Shown: positions 12,817 to 22,335, counted from the stretch's first letter. The stretch is DNA of 56,566 nt from Mycobacterium sp. UM_WGJ (GCF_000455125.1 NZ_AUWR01000029.1:1-56566), one strand, 5' to 3'. A program made the numbers and translations. The notes: generated by a model from the letters alone, not told the origin.

Positions 12817-13670
12817 GCGACGACGACACTCCCGACGTCGGCTTGACCGGGCGTCCGCCGCGGAATATCCCCGAGCCGCAGCCCCGTTCGACGCACGGGC
12901 CGGCCAAGGTCATCGCGATGTGCAACCAGAAGGGCGGCGTCGGCAAGACGACTTCCACCATCAACCTCGGTGCCGCGCTGGCCGAATACGGCCGCCGGGT
13001 GTTGCTGGTCGACCTGGACCCGCAGGGTGCGCTGTCGGCGGGCCTGGGGGTGCCGCACTACGACCTGGCGCACACCGTGCACAACCTGCTGGTCGAACCG
13101 CGGGTCGGTATCGACGACGTGCTGGTGCAGACCTCGGTGGAGAACCTGGACCTGGTGCCCTCCAACATCGACCTGTCCGCGGCCGAGATCCAGCTGGTCA
13201 ACGAGGTGGGGCGCGAGCATTCCCTGGCGCGGGCGCTGACGCCGGTGCTGGACCGCTACGACTACCTGTTGATCGACTGCCAGCCGTCCCTGGGGCTGCT
13301 CACCGTCAACGGTCTGGCCTGCGCCGACGGCGTGGTGATCCCGACCGAATGCGAGTACTTCTCGCTGCGCGGCCTGGCGCTGCTGACCGACACGGTCGAC
13401 AAGGTCCGCGACCGGCTCAACCCGAAGCTGGAGATCAGCGGCATCCTGCTGACCCGTTACGACCCGCGCACGGTCAACTCCCGCGAGGTGATGTCGCGGG
13501 TGGTGGAGCGCTTCGGCGACCTGGTGTTCGACACCGTCATCACCCGCACCGTGCGTTTTCCCGAGACCACCGTGGCCGGCGAGCCCATCACCACCTGGGC
13601 CCCGAAGTCCGGCGGCGCGCAGGCCTATCGTGCGTTGGCCCGCGAAGTCATCGACCGATTCGGCGCGTGA
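12813..13670 (+). CDS. ParA/MinD-family ATPase (Rv1708 homologue)
   Basis: A protein of 285 aa with a deviant Walker A (CNQKGGVGKTTSTINLG, about 33-49), Walker A' VLLVDLDPQG, and Walker B LLIDCQPSLG. This is a second chromosomal ParA-like protein, not the origin-proximal ParA, because it is linked to scpA/scpB and has no adjacent parB. It probably acts in chromosome organisation with the ScpAB kleisin complex; that link is inference from the operon. Its last codons overlap the scpA GTG. Confidence 0.92.
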   Translation: MSDDDTPDVGLTGRPPRNIPEPQPRSTHGPAKVIAMCNQKGGVGKTTSTINLGAALAEYGRRVLLVDLDPQGALSAGLGVPHYDLAHTVHNLLVEPRVGIDDVLVQTSVENLDLVPSNIDLSAAEIQLVNEVGREHSLARALTPVLDRYDYLLIDCQPSLGLLTVNGLACADGVVIPTECEYFSLRGLALLTDTVDKVRDRLNPKLEISGILLTRYDPRTVNSREVMSRVVERFGDLVFDTVITRTVRFPETTVAGEPITTWAPKSGGAQAYRALAREVIDRFGA

Positions 13671-14548
13671 ACGTAGACACACCGACGGCCGACGCCCCCG
13701 CCGAACCGCCGGGTCCAAGCGGCGGTCCCAGCCTCACCTCTCCTCCGTCGAGCCTCGCTGAACCGCCGGGCTTCCAGGTCCGGCTGACCAACTTCGAGGG
13801 TCCCTTCGATCTGCTGCTGCAGCTGATCTTCGCGCACCGCCTCGACGTCACCGAGGTGGCGCTGCACCAGGTCACCGATGACTTCATCGCCTACACCCGC
13901 GACGTCGGCGCGCAGCTGGAGCTCGAGGAGACCACCGCCTTTCTGGTGATCGCCGCGACACTGCTCGACCTCAAGGCGGCCCGGCTGCTGCCGGCCGGTC
14001 AGGTCGACGACGAAGAAGACCTGGCGTTGCTCGAAGTTCGCGACCTGCTGTTCGCGCGTCTGCTGCAGTACCGGGCGTTCAAGCACGTCGCGCAGATGTT
14101 CGCCGAACTGGAAGCCGCCGCACTGCGCAGCTACCCGCGCGCGGTGTCGCTGGAAGACAACTTCGCCAACCTGCTTCCCGAAGTAATGCTCGGTGTCGAC
14201 GCCGAGTCGTTCGCTCAGATCGCGGCGGCCGCGTTCACCCCGCGCCCGGTCCCGGTGGTGGGCCTGGAACACCTGCACCAGGTGATGGTGTCGGTACCCG
14301 AGCAGGCCGGTGTGGTGTTGCGGCTGTTGGAGGCCCGCGGCACGGGGCAGTGGGCGTCGTTCTCCGAACTGGTCGCCGACTGCTCGATGCCGATCGAGAT
14401 CGTCGGGCGCTTCCTGGCTCTGCTCGAACTGTATCGGGCCCGGGCGGTAGCATTTGAGCAGTCAGAACCACTTGGTGTGCTCCAGGTGTCGTGGACGGGG
14501 GAACGTCCCACCAATGAAGACCTGGTGAAAGCAGAATCGGCCGAGTAG
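13667..14548 (+). CDS. scpA: Segregation and condensation protein A
   Basis: A protein of 293 aa. After a Pro/Ser-rich start (1-33) the kleisin N-terminal signature FQVRLTNFEGPFDLLLQLIF is clear, followed by the helical SMC-binding region (FLVIAATLLDLKAARLLP) and a C-terminal winged helix. ScpA bridges SMC heads with ScpB in condensin. The GTG start overlaps the ParA-like stop by 4 nt. Confidence 0.94.
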   Translation: MNVDTPTADAPAEPPGPSGGPSLTSPPSSLAEPPGFQVRLTNFEGPFDLLLQLIFAHRLDVTEVALHQVTDDFIAYTRDVGAQLELEETTAFLVIAATLLDLKAARLLPAGQVDDEEDLALLEVRDLLFARLLQYRAFKHVAQMFAELEAAALRSYPRAVSLEDNFANLLPEVMLGVDAESFAQIAAAAFTPRPVPVVGLEHLHQVMVSVPEQAGVVLRLLEARGTGQWASFSELVADCSMPIEIVGRFLALLELYRARAVAFEQSEPLGVLQVSWTGERPTNEDLVKAESAE

Positions 14549-14562
14549 TGCGAGACGAATTG

Positions 14563-15345
14563 ATGACTGACCACCTGCCCGACTCCGAAGTGCCGGAGGA
14601 TATCGAGGCACCCGAGGTTGGCGACGCTGTGGAACAGCCCGAAGATCACGGCGACGAAGGCTCCGCCGGCCCGTCGGACTCCAATCTGGGGATCGACGTC
14701 GCACTGGCACCCGAACTCGAGGACGCCGAGCTGGGATCGGTGCTCGAGGCGCTGCTGCTGGTCGTGGACACGCCGGTGACGGTGGAGGCATTGGCGGCCG
14801 CCACCGATCAGCCGGTCTATCGGATCACCGCCAAGCTGCGGAACATGGCCGACGAGTTCACCGAACGCGACAGCGGCATCGACTTGCGCGAAGCCGGTGG
14901 CGGCTGGCGGCTGTACACCCGTGCCCGGTTCGCGCCGTACGTGGAGCGGTTACTGCTCGACGGCGCCCGCTCCAAGCTGACCCGCGCCGCGCTGGAGACG
15001 CTGGCCGTGGTGGCCTACCGCCAGCCCGTGACGCGGGCCCGGGTCAGCGCGGTGCGCGGGGTGAATGTGGACGCGGTGATCCGCACCCTGGTGGCGCGCG
15101 GCCTGATCACCGAGGCGGGCACCGATCCCGACACCGGTGCGGTGACGTTCGCGACCACGGAGTTGTTCCTGGAGCGGTTGGGCCTGTCGTCGCTGACCGA
15201 CCTGCCCGACATCGCCCCACTGCTACCCGACGTCGACGTGATCGACGACTTGAGTGAAAGCCTGGACAGTGAACCGCGTTTCATGAAACTCGGCGGTGCG
15301 CCGGCGAACGATCAGCCGCTGGCCTTCGATGTGGACCACCTCTGA
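14563..15345 (+). CDS. scpB: Segregation and condensation protein B
   Basis: A protein of 260 aa from the ATG at 14563; a GTG at 14548 would add five residues and overlap scpA. After an acidic N-terminal tail (about 1-50) there are two winged-helix domains, with the family signature LEALLLVVDTPVTVEALA and ALETLAVVAYRQPVTRARVSAVRGV. Partner of ScpA and SMC. Its stop shares a base with the rluB ATG. Confidence 0.93.
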   Translation: MTDHLPDSEVPEDIEAPEVGDAVEQPEDHGDEGSAGPSDSNLGIDVALAPELEDAELGSVLEALLLVVDTPVTVEALAAATDQPVYRITAKLRNMADEFTERDSGIDLREAGGGWRLYTRARFAPYVERLLLDGARSKLTRAALETLAVVAYRQPVTRARVSAVRGVNVDAVIRTLVARGLITEAGTDPDTGAVTFATTELFLERLGLSSLTDLPDIAPLLPDVDVIDDLSESLDSEPRFMKLGGAPANDQPLAFDVDHL

Positions 15346-16100
15346 TGGCGTGGCCGGACGAAGAACAAGCCGGCGTGCGCCTGCAGAAGGTGCTGTCGCA
15401 GGCCGGGGTCGCCTCGCGGCGGGTCGCTGAGCGGATGATTCGCGACGGCCGGGTTGAGGTGGACGGCCGGGTGGTGACCGAACTGGGCACCCGCGTGGAC
15501 CCCGCCTCCGCGGTGATCCGGGTCGACGGCGCCCGGGTGACCGTCGATGACACCCGGGTCTACCTGGCGCTGAACAAGCCGCGCGGAGTGCATTCGACCA
15601 TGTCGGACGACCGCGGACGGCCCTGCATCGGCGACTACGTCGAGCACCGAGTTCGCGGCGACGCCAAGCTGTTTCACGTCGGCCGCCTCGATGCCGACAC
15701 CGAGGGCCTGATGTTGCTGACCAACGACGGCGAACTCGCGCACCGGCTGATGCACCCGTCGTATCAGGTGCCCAAGACCTATATCGCCACCGTGGTGGGC
15801 GCCATCCCGCGCGGACTGGGCAAGAAGCTGCGCGAGGGTGTCGAACTCGACGACGGCCCGGCGAACGTCGACGACTTCGCGGTGGTCGACACCGTGCCCG
15901 GCAAGTCGCTGGTGCGGGTCACCCTGCACGAAGGACGCAAGCGGATCGTGCGGCGGATGCTGGCGGCGGTCGGATTCCCGGTCCAGGAGTTGGTGCGCAC
16001 CGACATCGGTTCGGTGGCGCTGGGGGAGCAGCGTCCCGGCAGCATCCGGGCGTTGACCCGCAAGGAAGTCGGCGAACTGTACGCGGCGGTGGGCCTGTGA
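15345..16100 (+). CDS. rluB: RsuA/RluB-family pseudouridine synthase
   Basis: A protein of 251 aa with an N-terminal S4 domain ([22 protein letters not shown]) and the RsuA-family catalytic motif [19 protein letters not shown], where the first Asp after RL is the catalytic residue. It probably modifies 23S rRNA. It corresponds to Rv1711 in the conserved scpB-rluB-cmk-der order. It overlaps cmk by 4 nt. Confidence 0.93.
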   Translation: MAWPDEEQAGVRLQKVLSQAGVASRRVAERMIRDGRVEVDGRVVTELGTRVDPASAVIRVDGARVTVDDTRVYLALNKPRGVHSTMSDDRGRPCIGDYVEHRVRGDAKLFHVGRLDADTEGLMLLTNDGELAHRLMHPSYQVPKTYIATVVGAIPRGLGKKLREGVELDDGPANVDDFAVVDTVPGKSLVRVTLHEGRKRIVRRMLAAVGFPVQELVRTDIGSVALGEQRPGSIRALTRKEVGELYAAVGL

Positions 16101-16789
16101 GCGCGGGCAGTGCGGCCGTGGTCGCCATCGACGGGCCGGCCGGAACGGGAAAGTCCACGGTCGCAAAGGGACTGGCGGCAGCGCTGGGATCCCGGTATCT
16201 GGACACCGGCGCGATGTACCGGGTCATCACGCTGGCGGTGCTGCGCTCCGGTGTGGCACTTGATGACACCGACGGCATCGGCGCGGTGGCTCAGGACGTC
16301 GCGGTCTCGGTGGAATCCCAGCCCGAGGGCGACCGCGCTTTCCTTGGCGACGAAGACGTTTCGCAAGAGATCCGCGGCGACGAGGTGACCCGCGCGGTGT
16401 CGGCGGTGGCCGCGGTGCCCGCGGTGCGCACCCGGCTGGTCGCGCTGCAGCAGCAGTTGGCCGCGCAAGGCGGTGGTGTGGTGGTCGAAGGCCGCGATAT
16501 CGGCACCGTGGTGCTGCCCGATGCCGACGTGAAGATCTTTCTGACCGCCTCGGCCGAGACCCGGGCCCAGCGGCGCAATGACCAGAACATCGTGGCGGGG
16601 CTGCGCGACGACTACGCCGGCGTGCTGGCCGACGTGCTGCGCCGCGACGAGTTGGATTCCACGAGGGCGGTGTCGCCACTGCGGCCCGCCGACGACGCGG
16701 TGATCGTGGACACCGGAGACATGACCCAGGAGCAGGTGGTCGACCATCTGCGCGGCCTGGTTGAGCAGCATTGCGGGGCGATCCGATGA
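16097..16789 (+). CDS. cmk: Cytidylate kinase
   Basis: A protein of 230 aa that phosphorylates CMP and dCMP. The P-loop is [15 protein letters not shown] (near 12), the CMP-binding region DTGAMYR follows, and the conserved [21 protein letters not shown] segment is present. The GTG at 16097 overlaps the rluB stop (GTGA), and its stop overlaps der. Confidence 0.95.
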   Translation: MSAGSAAVVAIDGPAGTGKSTVAKGLAAALGSRYLDTGAMYRVITLAVLRSGVALDDTDGIGAVAQDVAVSVESQPEGDRAFLGDEDVSQEIRGDEVTRAVSAVAAVPAVRTRLVALQQQLAAQGGGVVVEGRDIGTVVLPDADVKIFLTASAETRAQRRNDQNIVAGLRDDYAGVLADVLRRDELDSTRAVSPLRPADDAVIVDTGDMTQEQVVDHLRGLVEQHCGAIR

Positions 16790-18192
16790 GTGACGGAACC
16801 TGGGTCGACGAAAGCGACTGGGAGATCGGCGAAGAGGGCGGCTTCGACGATCTGGTCGAGGACTCCGGTCCGCCGCCGGTGGTGGCCGTGGTGGGCCGGC
16901 CCAACGTCGGCAAGTCGACGCTGGTCAACCGGATCCTGGGCCGGCGTGAAGCGGTGGTGCAGGACCTGCCCGGCGTGACCCGTGACCGGGTGTCCTACGA
17001 CGCGCTGTGGACCGGCCGGCGCTTCGTGGTCCAGGACACCGGCGGCTGGGAGCCCGACGCCAAGGGCCTGCAGCAGCTGGTGGCCGAGCAGGCTGCGGTG
17101 GCGATGCGTACCGCCGACGCGGTGATTCTGGTGGTGGACACGGTGGTCGGCGCCACCGCCGGCGACGAGGCCGCCGCGCGGATTCTGCGCCGGTCCGGTA
17201 AGCCGGTGTTCTTGGCCGCCAACAAGGTTGACAGTGATCGGGCCGAGGCCGACGCGGCGGCGCTGTGGTCTTTGGGGCTGGGCGAGCCGTTCACCGTCAG
17301 TGCGTTGCACGGCCGCGGAGTGGCCGACCTGCTGGATGAGGTGATCGCCAAGCTGCCCGAGGTGGCCGAAACCGCCGGTGGCGGAGGTGGCCCACGACGG
17401 GTGGCGTTGGTGGGCAAGCCCAACGTGGGCAAGAGCTCGCTGCTGAACCGGCTGGCCGGCGACGAGCGGTCGGTGGTGCACGACGTGGCCGGCACGACCG
17501 TCGACCCGGTCGACTCGCTGATCGAAATGGACGGCAAGATCTGGCGTTTCGTCGACACCGCAGGGCTGCGCCGCAAGGTGGGGCAGGCCAGCGGACACGA
17601 GTTCTACGCGTCGGTGCGCACCCACGGGGCTATCGACGCCGCCGAAGTGGTGATCGTGCTGGTCGATTCGTCGTTGCCGCTGACCGAGCAGGATCAGCGG
17701 GTGATCTCGATGGTGGTCGAAGCGGGCCGGGCGGTGGTGCTGGCCTACAACAAGTGGGACCTGGTTGATGAGGACCGGCGTTACGTGCTGGACAAGGAGA
17801 TCGACCGGGACATGGCCCGGCTGGCGTGGGCGCCGCGGGTGAACATCTCGGCGAAAACCGGTCGCGCCGTGCAGAAGTTGGTGCCGGCGCTGGAGACCTC
17901 GCTGGCCTCCTGGGACAAGCGGATCTCCACCGGCCAGCTCAACACCTGGCTCAAAGAGGTAGTTGCCGCGACCCCGCCGCCGGCGCGCGGGGGCCGCGCA
18001 CCGCGCATCCTGTTCGCCACCCAGGCGACGTCGCGTCCCCCCACATTCGTGTTGTTCAGCTCGGGATTTTTGGAGGCGGGCTACCGCCGGTTCCTGGAGC
18101 GGCGATTGCGGGAGACGTTCGGATTCGAGGGCAGCCCGATCCGCATCAATGTGCGAGTGCGAGAAAAGCGCGGTCCCAAGCGTTCTCGGTGA
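16786..18192 (+). CDS. der: Ribosome biogenesis GTPase Der (EngA)
   Basis: A protein of 468 aa with two tandem GTPase domains, each with a P-loop ([14 protein letters not shown] near 42; [14 protein letters not shown] near 211), DTGG/DTAG G3 motifs and NKVD/NKWD G4 motifs, then a KH-like C-terminus ending in basic residues ([10 protein letters not shown]). It functions in 50S subunit assembly. The ATG at 16786 forms ATGA with the cmk stop. It ends the ParA-scpAB-rluB-cmk-der operon. Confidence 0.96.
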   Translation: MSDGTWVDESDWEIGEEGGFDDLVEDSGPPPVVAVVGRPNVGKSTLVNRILGRREAVVQDLPGVTRDRVSYDALWTGRRFVVQDTGGWEPDAKGLQQLVAEQAAVAMRTADAVILVVDTVVGATAGDEAAARILRRSGKPVFLAANKVDSDRAEADAAALWSLGLGEPFTVSALHGRGVADLLDEVIAKLPEVAETAGGGGGPRRVALVGKPNVGKSSLLNRLAGDERSVVHDVAGTTVDPVDSLIEMDGKIWRFVDTAGLRRKVGQASGHEFYASVRTHGAIDAAEVVIVLVDSSLPLTEQDQRVISMVVEAGRAVVLAYNKWDLVDEDRRYVLDKEIDRDMARLAWAPRVNISAKTGRAVQKLVPALETSLASWDKRISTGQLNTWLKEVVAATPPPARGGRAPRILFATQATSRPPTFVLFSSGFLEAGYRRFLERRLRETFGFEGSPIRINVRVREKRGPKRSR

Positions 18193-18202
18193 GCCGTCAG
18201 TT

Positions 18203-18637
18203 TTACCCGGTCTTGCTCAGCTGGAAGTCCCACTGCCCGACGACCCCGCCGGCCGGGCCTCGGCCGCACGGTTCCAGGGTGGCGGTGGTCCATTGGCCGG
18301 CCAGCGTCACGGCGTCGAAGCTGACCGTCTTCGACACCGGCAGCGGGGTGTGATCCACCGGGCAGTCCATGCTGCCCCGCCCGCTGTACTCCCAGCGGCC
18401 ACCGTTGAGATGAAACTCCGCGTTCTGCAGCCAGCGTTCCGCGTCGACGGTGGTGCATGTCGCGCCGCACGGGGTGAACGTCCACGTCGCCGTCCGCTGC
18501 GACGGGCCATGCTGGGCGGTGAAGGCGTACGGGCCTGACGGCACCTCCGGCGCGGCCTGGGCCGCCGGCGGCGCTCCAAGCGCGAACAGCAGCCCGCAGA
18601 CAGCACCGAGCGCCCGCATTCCGGTAATGCCGATCAT
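18203..18637 (-). CDS. Secreted small protein, function unknown
   Basis: A protein of 144 aa with a Sec signal peptide (hydrophobic 7-27, cleavage after AQAA) and four cysteines (CGATC, DCP, PCG) likely to form disulphides outside the cell. It resembles the family of short exported actinobacterial proteins with a WTFTPCG-like motif but I assign no function. A purine-rich ribosome-binding site (GGAGAGG, GTGAGG) precedes the ATG. It is divergent from the TSUP permease and convergent with der, separated by 10 nt. Confidence 0.8.
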   Translation of the reverse strand: MIGITGMRALGAVCGLLFALGAPPAAQAAPEVPSGPYAFTAQHGPSQRTATWTFTPCGATCTTVDAERWLQNAEFHLNGGRWEYSGRGSMDCPVDHTPLPVSKTVSFDAVTLAGQWTTATLEPCGRGPAGGVVGQWDFQLSKTG

Positions 18638-18684
18638 CGCCTCACCTCTCCGCCGGGCTGCCTTAGCCCTGCGCACGATCAGCG

Positions 18685-18690
18685 TAGGGT
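18685..18690 (+). promoter_or_regulatory. -10 hexamer TAGGGT, leaderless promoter
   Basis: TAGGGT is followed by exactly 7 nt and the ATG at 18698. This supports ATG 18698 over an in-frame GTG at 18689, which would lie inside the promoter. Confidence 0.55.
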
Positions 18691-18697
18691 GCTGCAA

Positions 18698-19480
18698 ATG
18701 CCGGTATCGCAGATGGTGTTGATCCTGCTGGCGGGGGTGGGCGCCGGGGCGATCAACGCCCTGGTCGGCTCGGGCACACTCATCACCTTCCCGACCCTGG
18801 TGACGCTGGGTTTTGCCCCGCTGACCGCGACCATCTCCAACGCGATCGGCCTGGTGGCCGGCGGGATCTCCAGCACCTGGGCCTACCGACGCGAACTGCG
18901 CGGCCAGTGGGACCGGCTGCGCTGGCAGATACCGGGATCGCTGCTGGGAGCGGTGCTCGGCGCCTATCTGCTGCTGCACCTGCCCGAGAGCGTGTTCAAC
19001 CGCATCGTGCCGGCACTGTTGGTCGGCGCCCTGGCACTGGTGGTGATCGGGCCGAAGATCCAGGCGGTGGCGCAGCGCCGCGCGGCGGCCGAGGGCCGCT
19101 CCACCGACCAGCTCAGCGCCGGCCGGCTGACGGCATTGGTGATCGGCACCTTCGTCGTCGGGGTGTACGGCGGCTATTTCGCTGCGGCCCAAGGAATTCT
19201 GCTGGTCGGCGTGATGGGGGTGCTGCTGCCCGAGTCGATGCAACGGATGAACGCCGCGAAGAACCTGCTGGTGCTGATCGTCAACGTGGTCGCCGCCGTG
19301 GCCTACATCGTGACGGCATTCGACCGGATCAGCTGGCCGGCAGCGGGATTGATCGCCGTCGGCTCTCTGATCGGGGGATACCTGGGCGGTCACTACGGGC
19401 GCCGGCTGTCCCCGAACGCGCTGCGTGCGGTGATCCTGGTGGTCGGCCTGATCGGGCTCTACCGACTGCTGACGGTCTAG
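18698..19480 (+). CDS. TSUP-family (TauE/SafE) membrane permease
   Basis: A protein of 260 aa with about eight hydrophobic segments. The family signature at both repeat starts is visible: LLAGVGAGAINALVGSGTLITFPTL near the N-terminus and GTFVVGVYGGYFAAAQGILLVG in the second half. TSUP proteins export sulfite, sulfonates or other small organosulfur anions; the substrate here is unknown. Single-gene unit. Confidence 0.88.
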   Translation: MPVSQMVLILLAGVGAGAINALVGSGTLITFPTLVTLGFAPLTATISNAIGLVAGGISSTWAYRRELRGQWDRLRWQIPGSLLGAVLGAYLLLHLPESVFNRIVPALLVGALALVVIGPKIQAVAQRRAAAEGRSTDQLSAGRLTALVIGTFVVGVYGGYFAAAQGILLVGVMGVLLPESMQRMNAAKNLLVLIVNVVAAVAYIVTAFDRISWPAAGLIAVGSLIGGYLGGHYGRRLSPNALRAVILVVGLIGLYRLLTV

Positions 19481-19485
19481 CCGGC

Positions 19486-21174
19486 TCAGGCGGGGCTCTG
19501 CCTGCGCCACCGCTCCCAGCGGCTGCGCGGTGCCCGGGTCGAGGCCATCACCTCGTTCATCGGCGCGGCGTGCGGGTGATCCGGTTGCGCGGGTGCCTTC
19601 GGCGTCACCACCGCGGGCTCGGTGCCTTCCCACCAGACCGGCTGCAGCAGTGCCGAAACCACCGGAATGGCGTGCCCGACACTCTTGCGTCCCCACTGGC
19701 AGGCCCGGTCGATGGTGGCCGCCGACGGTGCCAGGTTGACCGGTGACAGGGTGGGGGAGAACCGGACCAGATGGTCGGCATAGGGCGCGTTGCGCACCAT
19801 CTGCAACTGGATCGCCTGGGTGATCGGCACCAGCCACAGGTGCTTGGGGTCCCACTGCGGGTGGAAGCAGTCGAAGGCGAGGTAGCAGGCGTTGCGGGTG
19901 CCCAACCGGCCGGCCCGCACCCGCTTCCAGGCCAGCTCCAGCGGCACATTGCTGGCGGCACCGCCGTCGACCAGGGCGCCCACGTCGTTGTCGGCCAGCA
20001 GCGCGTCGAACAGCGGCATCATGGCCGGGTCCTTGGGCTCGTGGTGCAGCACCCCGGGGATTGCCGACGAGAACGACGCCGCGTCAACGACGTTGACGTC
20101 CCGGTCCGGGTTGTCGCCGCCGATCACGATCGGTGTCACCACCCGCGGGTCGATGAAGGCGGCCGTCTGCCACATCCGCGTCGCCACCTGCGGGCCCAGG
20201 CCGATCGACAGATACGGGAAGGACCGCAACTGCAGTCCAGCCAGGCTCTGATTGCGGTAGCGCCCCGGCAGCGCCGCAAACGGCTGGCGGCGTACCCCGG
20301 CAACCACCGCATCGAACGGAATCTCCAGATCCGACATCTTCATCGGTGCGCCGTCTTCGCGGCGGAACATCGCGTCGGCGAACACGTCGAAGTTCAAGGC
20401 GAACACACCGGTCAGGCCGTGGCGGCGGCGCAGCCGCTCGGGACCCAGGATGGCGCGGAACGACACCGTCTTGGCCCACTCGATGTATTCGTCGATGGGC
20501 ACCGGCAGGGTGCGGCTGACCACCGAGCTCAAGATGGAGCCGAACGAGGACCCGATCAGATAGTCGGGCACCGCCCCGGACTCCAGCAGGGCCGCCATGC
20601 CGCCGATGTAGACGAAGCCGGCGCCGCCACCGCCACCGAGGACGGTGACCAGCTTCTTGTGGCCCACCTCGGCATCCAGTTCGGCCAGTGAGAAGTCGTT
20701 GCCGTGGCGTTCGGCAAGCAGGCGGCGCTGCTCGTCCTGCTCGGGGGCCAGCGCGCCCAGGGTGTCGCGGGCGGCGACCAACGCCATCACCGGGTCGCGT
20801 TCCTCGCGCAGTGGGCCGCGCAGCGCGTCGGCCACCTTGGCCCGCCACCCGGCCAGTTCCGCACCGACCGAGACGTCACCGCGGCCGCGGGCGCCGCCCG
20901 GGCCGGCGGCCCCGGGCTCGAAGTCGTCGAGCCGGGCGAAGTTGAGCAGATACCGCAACCGGCGCAGCTGCTCGGCGCTCAACACGTCGGGCCGGCGCAG
21001 CGTGTGCCGGATCAGCCGGTTTTCCATCTTCTGCAGCAGCAACATGGTGTCGCCGCTGTCGACGACGTCGACCACTTCTTCGGTGACGGCGGGGTCGCCG
21101 CTGATCTCGGGAATGTCTATGGGGTCTGGGGGGTCGGGCATCGCCGACCACTGCTGCGAGGGGGGAAGCTGCAT
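19486..21174 (-). CDS. Patatin-like phospholipase/lipid acyl hydrolase
   Basis: A protein of 562 aa. Residues 1-170 are helical and of unknown role. The patatin domain follows with the oxyanion glycine loop (VLGGGGGAGFVYIGG, near 190), the nucleophile elbow GSSFGS and the catalytic Asp in ALVDGGAASN (near 405). The Ser-Asp dyad is complete. The C-terminus is Pro/Arg-rich. It has no signal peptide and no cyclic-nucleotide domain. A CAGGA motif lies about 10 nt before the ATG. It may remodel membrane or storage lipids; the substrate is unknown. Confidence 0.85.
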   Translation of the reverse strand: MQLPPSQQWSAMPDPPDPIDIPEISGDPAVTEEVVDVVDSGDTMLLLQKMENRLIRHTLRRPDVLSAEQLRRLRYLLNFARLDDFEPGAAGPGGARGRGDVSVGAELAGWRAKVADALRGPLREERDPVMALVAARDTLGALAPEQDEQRRLLAERHGNDFSLAELDAEVGHKKLVTVLGGGGGAGFVYIGGMAALLESGAVPDYLIGSSFGSILSSVVSRTLPVPIDEYIEWAKTVSFRAILGPERLRRRHGLTGVFALNFDVFADAMFRREDGAPMKMSDLEIPFDAVVAGVRRQPFAALPGRYRNQSLAGLQLRSFPYLSIGLGPQVATRMWQTAAFIDPRVVTPIVIGGDNPDRDVNVVDAASFSSAIPGVLHHEPKDPAMMPLFDALLADNDVGALVDGGAASNVPLELAWKRVRAGRLGTRNACYLAFDCFHPQWDPKHLWLVPITQAIQLQMVRNAPYADHLVRFSPTLSPVNLAPSAATIDRACQWGRKSVGHAIPVVSALLQPVWWEGTEPAVVTPKAPAQPDHPHAAPMNEVMASTRAPRSRWERWRRQSPA

Positions 21175-21325
21175 ATGTGGTGGTTCCTGAGGGTTAGTCG
21201 CGCTGCCGGGGGAGGCAGTCCCGCGTGGCCGAGCCTACGCGGTGAAGGTGTCCTCACGCGGATTCGGGACACCCGCGGGCGTGCGGTAGCATTTCGACCT
21301 GCTGCCGGAGAAGTTCGGCGGTGGC

Positions 21326-21398
21326 GGGCTGTGGCGCAGTTTGGTAGCGCACTTGACTGGGGGTCAAGTGGTCGCAGGTTCAAATCCTGTCAGCCCGA
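21326..21398 (+). tRNA. tRNA-Pro (anticodon GGG)
   Basis: A complete cloverleaf of 73 nt without encoded CCA. The acceptor pairs CGGGCTG (21326-21332) with CAGCCCG (21391-21397), discriminator A. The D-arm is GCGC/GCGC, the anticodon stem CTTGA/TCAAG closes the loop CTGGGGG giving GGG, and the T-arm is GCAGG-TTCAAAT-CCTGT. Confidence 0.96.
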
Positions 21399-21405
21399 CA
21401 ACGAG

Positions 21406-21430
21406 AACCACTTGGTAACAGGTGGTTTTT
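21406..21430 (+). terminator. Rho-independent terminator of the tRNA
   Basis: AACCAC (21406-21411) pairs with GTGGTT (21422-21427), followed by a T-run. It begins 8 nt after the tRNA and is one of the few hairpins in the window with a canonical U-tract. Confidence 0.75.
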
Positions 21431-21470
21431 CTCATTTCTGGCGTCTCTGATTCAGGTACTGCCGAACGAG

Positions 21471-21494
21471 CTGACGACCATTCTGACGACCATT
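21471..21494. repeat. Tandem 12-bp direct repeat
   Basis: CTGACGACCATT occurs twice head to tail in the 220-nt gap between the tRNA terminator and the antitoxin gene. The gap otherwise holds no convincing gene; its minus-strand frame could be a decayed integrase tail, which is weak. Confidence 0.7.
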
Positions 21495-21626
21495 GTGGTG
21501 GTGCCAAGCGGTCTCTTCTGGTGCCATCCGGTGCCGTTTCGGGTGGGGTGATCGCCGGCGAACTGGTGAAGTTGGGAGCGCAGCGCGCTCGTGATCGGAC
21601 CCGATCGCGGGTGTCACGGTTGCAAC

Positions 21627-21653
21627 ATATAGTCGCATAAGCGACCATATAAT
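21627..21653 (+). promoter_or_regulatory. Operator-like palindrome with two -10 hexamers before the antitoxin gene
   Basis: Arms 21627-21636 and 21641-21650 (ATATAGTCGC and GCGACCATAT) pair with one mismatch around ATAA. Two -10 candidates lie in it: TATAGT (21628-21633) and TATAAT (21648-21653). A repressor bound here would block transcription, as expected for autoregulation by an AbiEi-type antitoxin. Confidence 0.6.
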
Positions 21654-21654
21654 C

Positions 21655-22335
21655 ATGGTCGATGAGATGCCCCTGTCCGAGGCGGCGCAGATCCTCGGGG
21701 TGACCCCGAGGCAGGCGCAGCGCCTGGCCGCCAGCGGCGAGCTCGGGCACACCCGCCGGGTGGGGCGCACCGTCGTGGTGACACCCGCCGCGGTCTACCG
21801 CGCTCACAACAACGGCACCACGAGCAGGGGCCGGCCAGCGCTCCCCGCAACGGCGTGGACCGCACTCGATCTGCTCTCCGGCCGGGAGGCACAGGGGCAG
21901 TTCGAGAGAAGGCTCGCCGATCGGCTGTCCACCATGAGCCCGATCGAGCTGGCGCGCTTCGCCCGCCGCCGCGCGACGATCACCCAGCTGCGGGTCATCT
22001 CCCGGAGCGCGCAGCGCGACTTGCCCGAGAACCTCATCGCCGCGGGCCTGAAACCGACCGGGATGATGTCGCCACTCATCACCGACTGGGGTCTGGCCGG
22101 CGGCCGTACCGAGGACGTGATCGACGGCTACCTCTACGTCGGCCCTGATCGCACGCTGCGCGAGCTCGGACTGCGGGAAGAGTCCGGCGGCCGGATCGCG
22201 CTGCGCATCCTCGACGCGCCCGTCGAACCGCTGCCTCCGGCGGTGGTGGCCCTCGACCTGATGGAGTCCATGGACTCGCGAGCGCGCTCCGTGGGCCACG
22301 ATCGCCTGACCGAGATGATCGACGGTCTGCGGTGA
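21655..22335 (+). CDS. Helix-turn-helix protein, probable AbiEi-like antitoxin
   Basis: A protein of 226 aa with an N-terminal helix-turn-helix (MPLSEAAQILGVTPRQAQRLAASGEL, about 5-30) and a wing, then an alpha/beta C-terminal domain of unknown fold. Its stop overlaps by 4 nt the GTG of a decayed gene carrying the GGLMVQ motif of AbiEii-type nucleotidyltransferase toxins, which is the basis for calling it the antitoxin of a type IV-like pair. An ATG at 21667 is an alternative start. The assignment is inference from context and the HTH. Confidence 0.65.
   Translation: MVDEMPLSEAAQILGVTPRQAQRLAASGELGHTRRVGRTVVVTPAAVYRAHNNGTTSRGRPALPATAWTALDLLSGREAQGQFERRLADRLSTMSPIELARFARRRATITQLRVISRSAQRDLPENLIAAGLKPTGMMSPLITDWGLAGGRTEDVIDGYLYVGPDRTLRELGLREESGGRIALRILDAPVEPLPPAVVALDLMESMDSRARSVGHDRLTEMIDGLR

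Noticed and set aside
11981-13667. Possible N-terminal extension of ScpA through the frame that runs back to 11981
   Set aside because: The extension crosses the O-methyltransferase and ParA-like genes in wrong frames. The kleisin domain starts just after GTG 13667, which overlaps the ParA-like stop.
18193-18353. Plus-strand readthrough frames after der
   Set aside because: They lack a start signal and motif and overlap the minus-strand secreted protein, which has a clear signal peptide.
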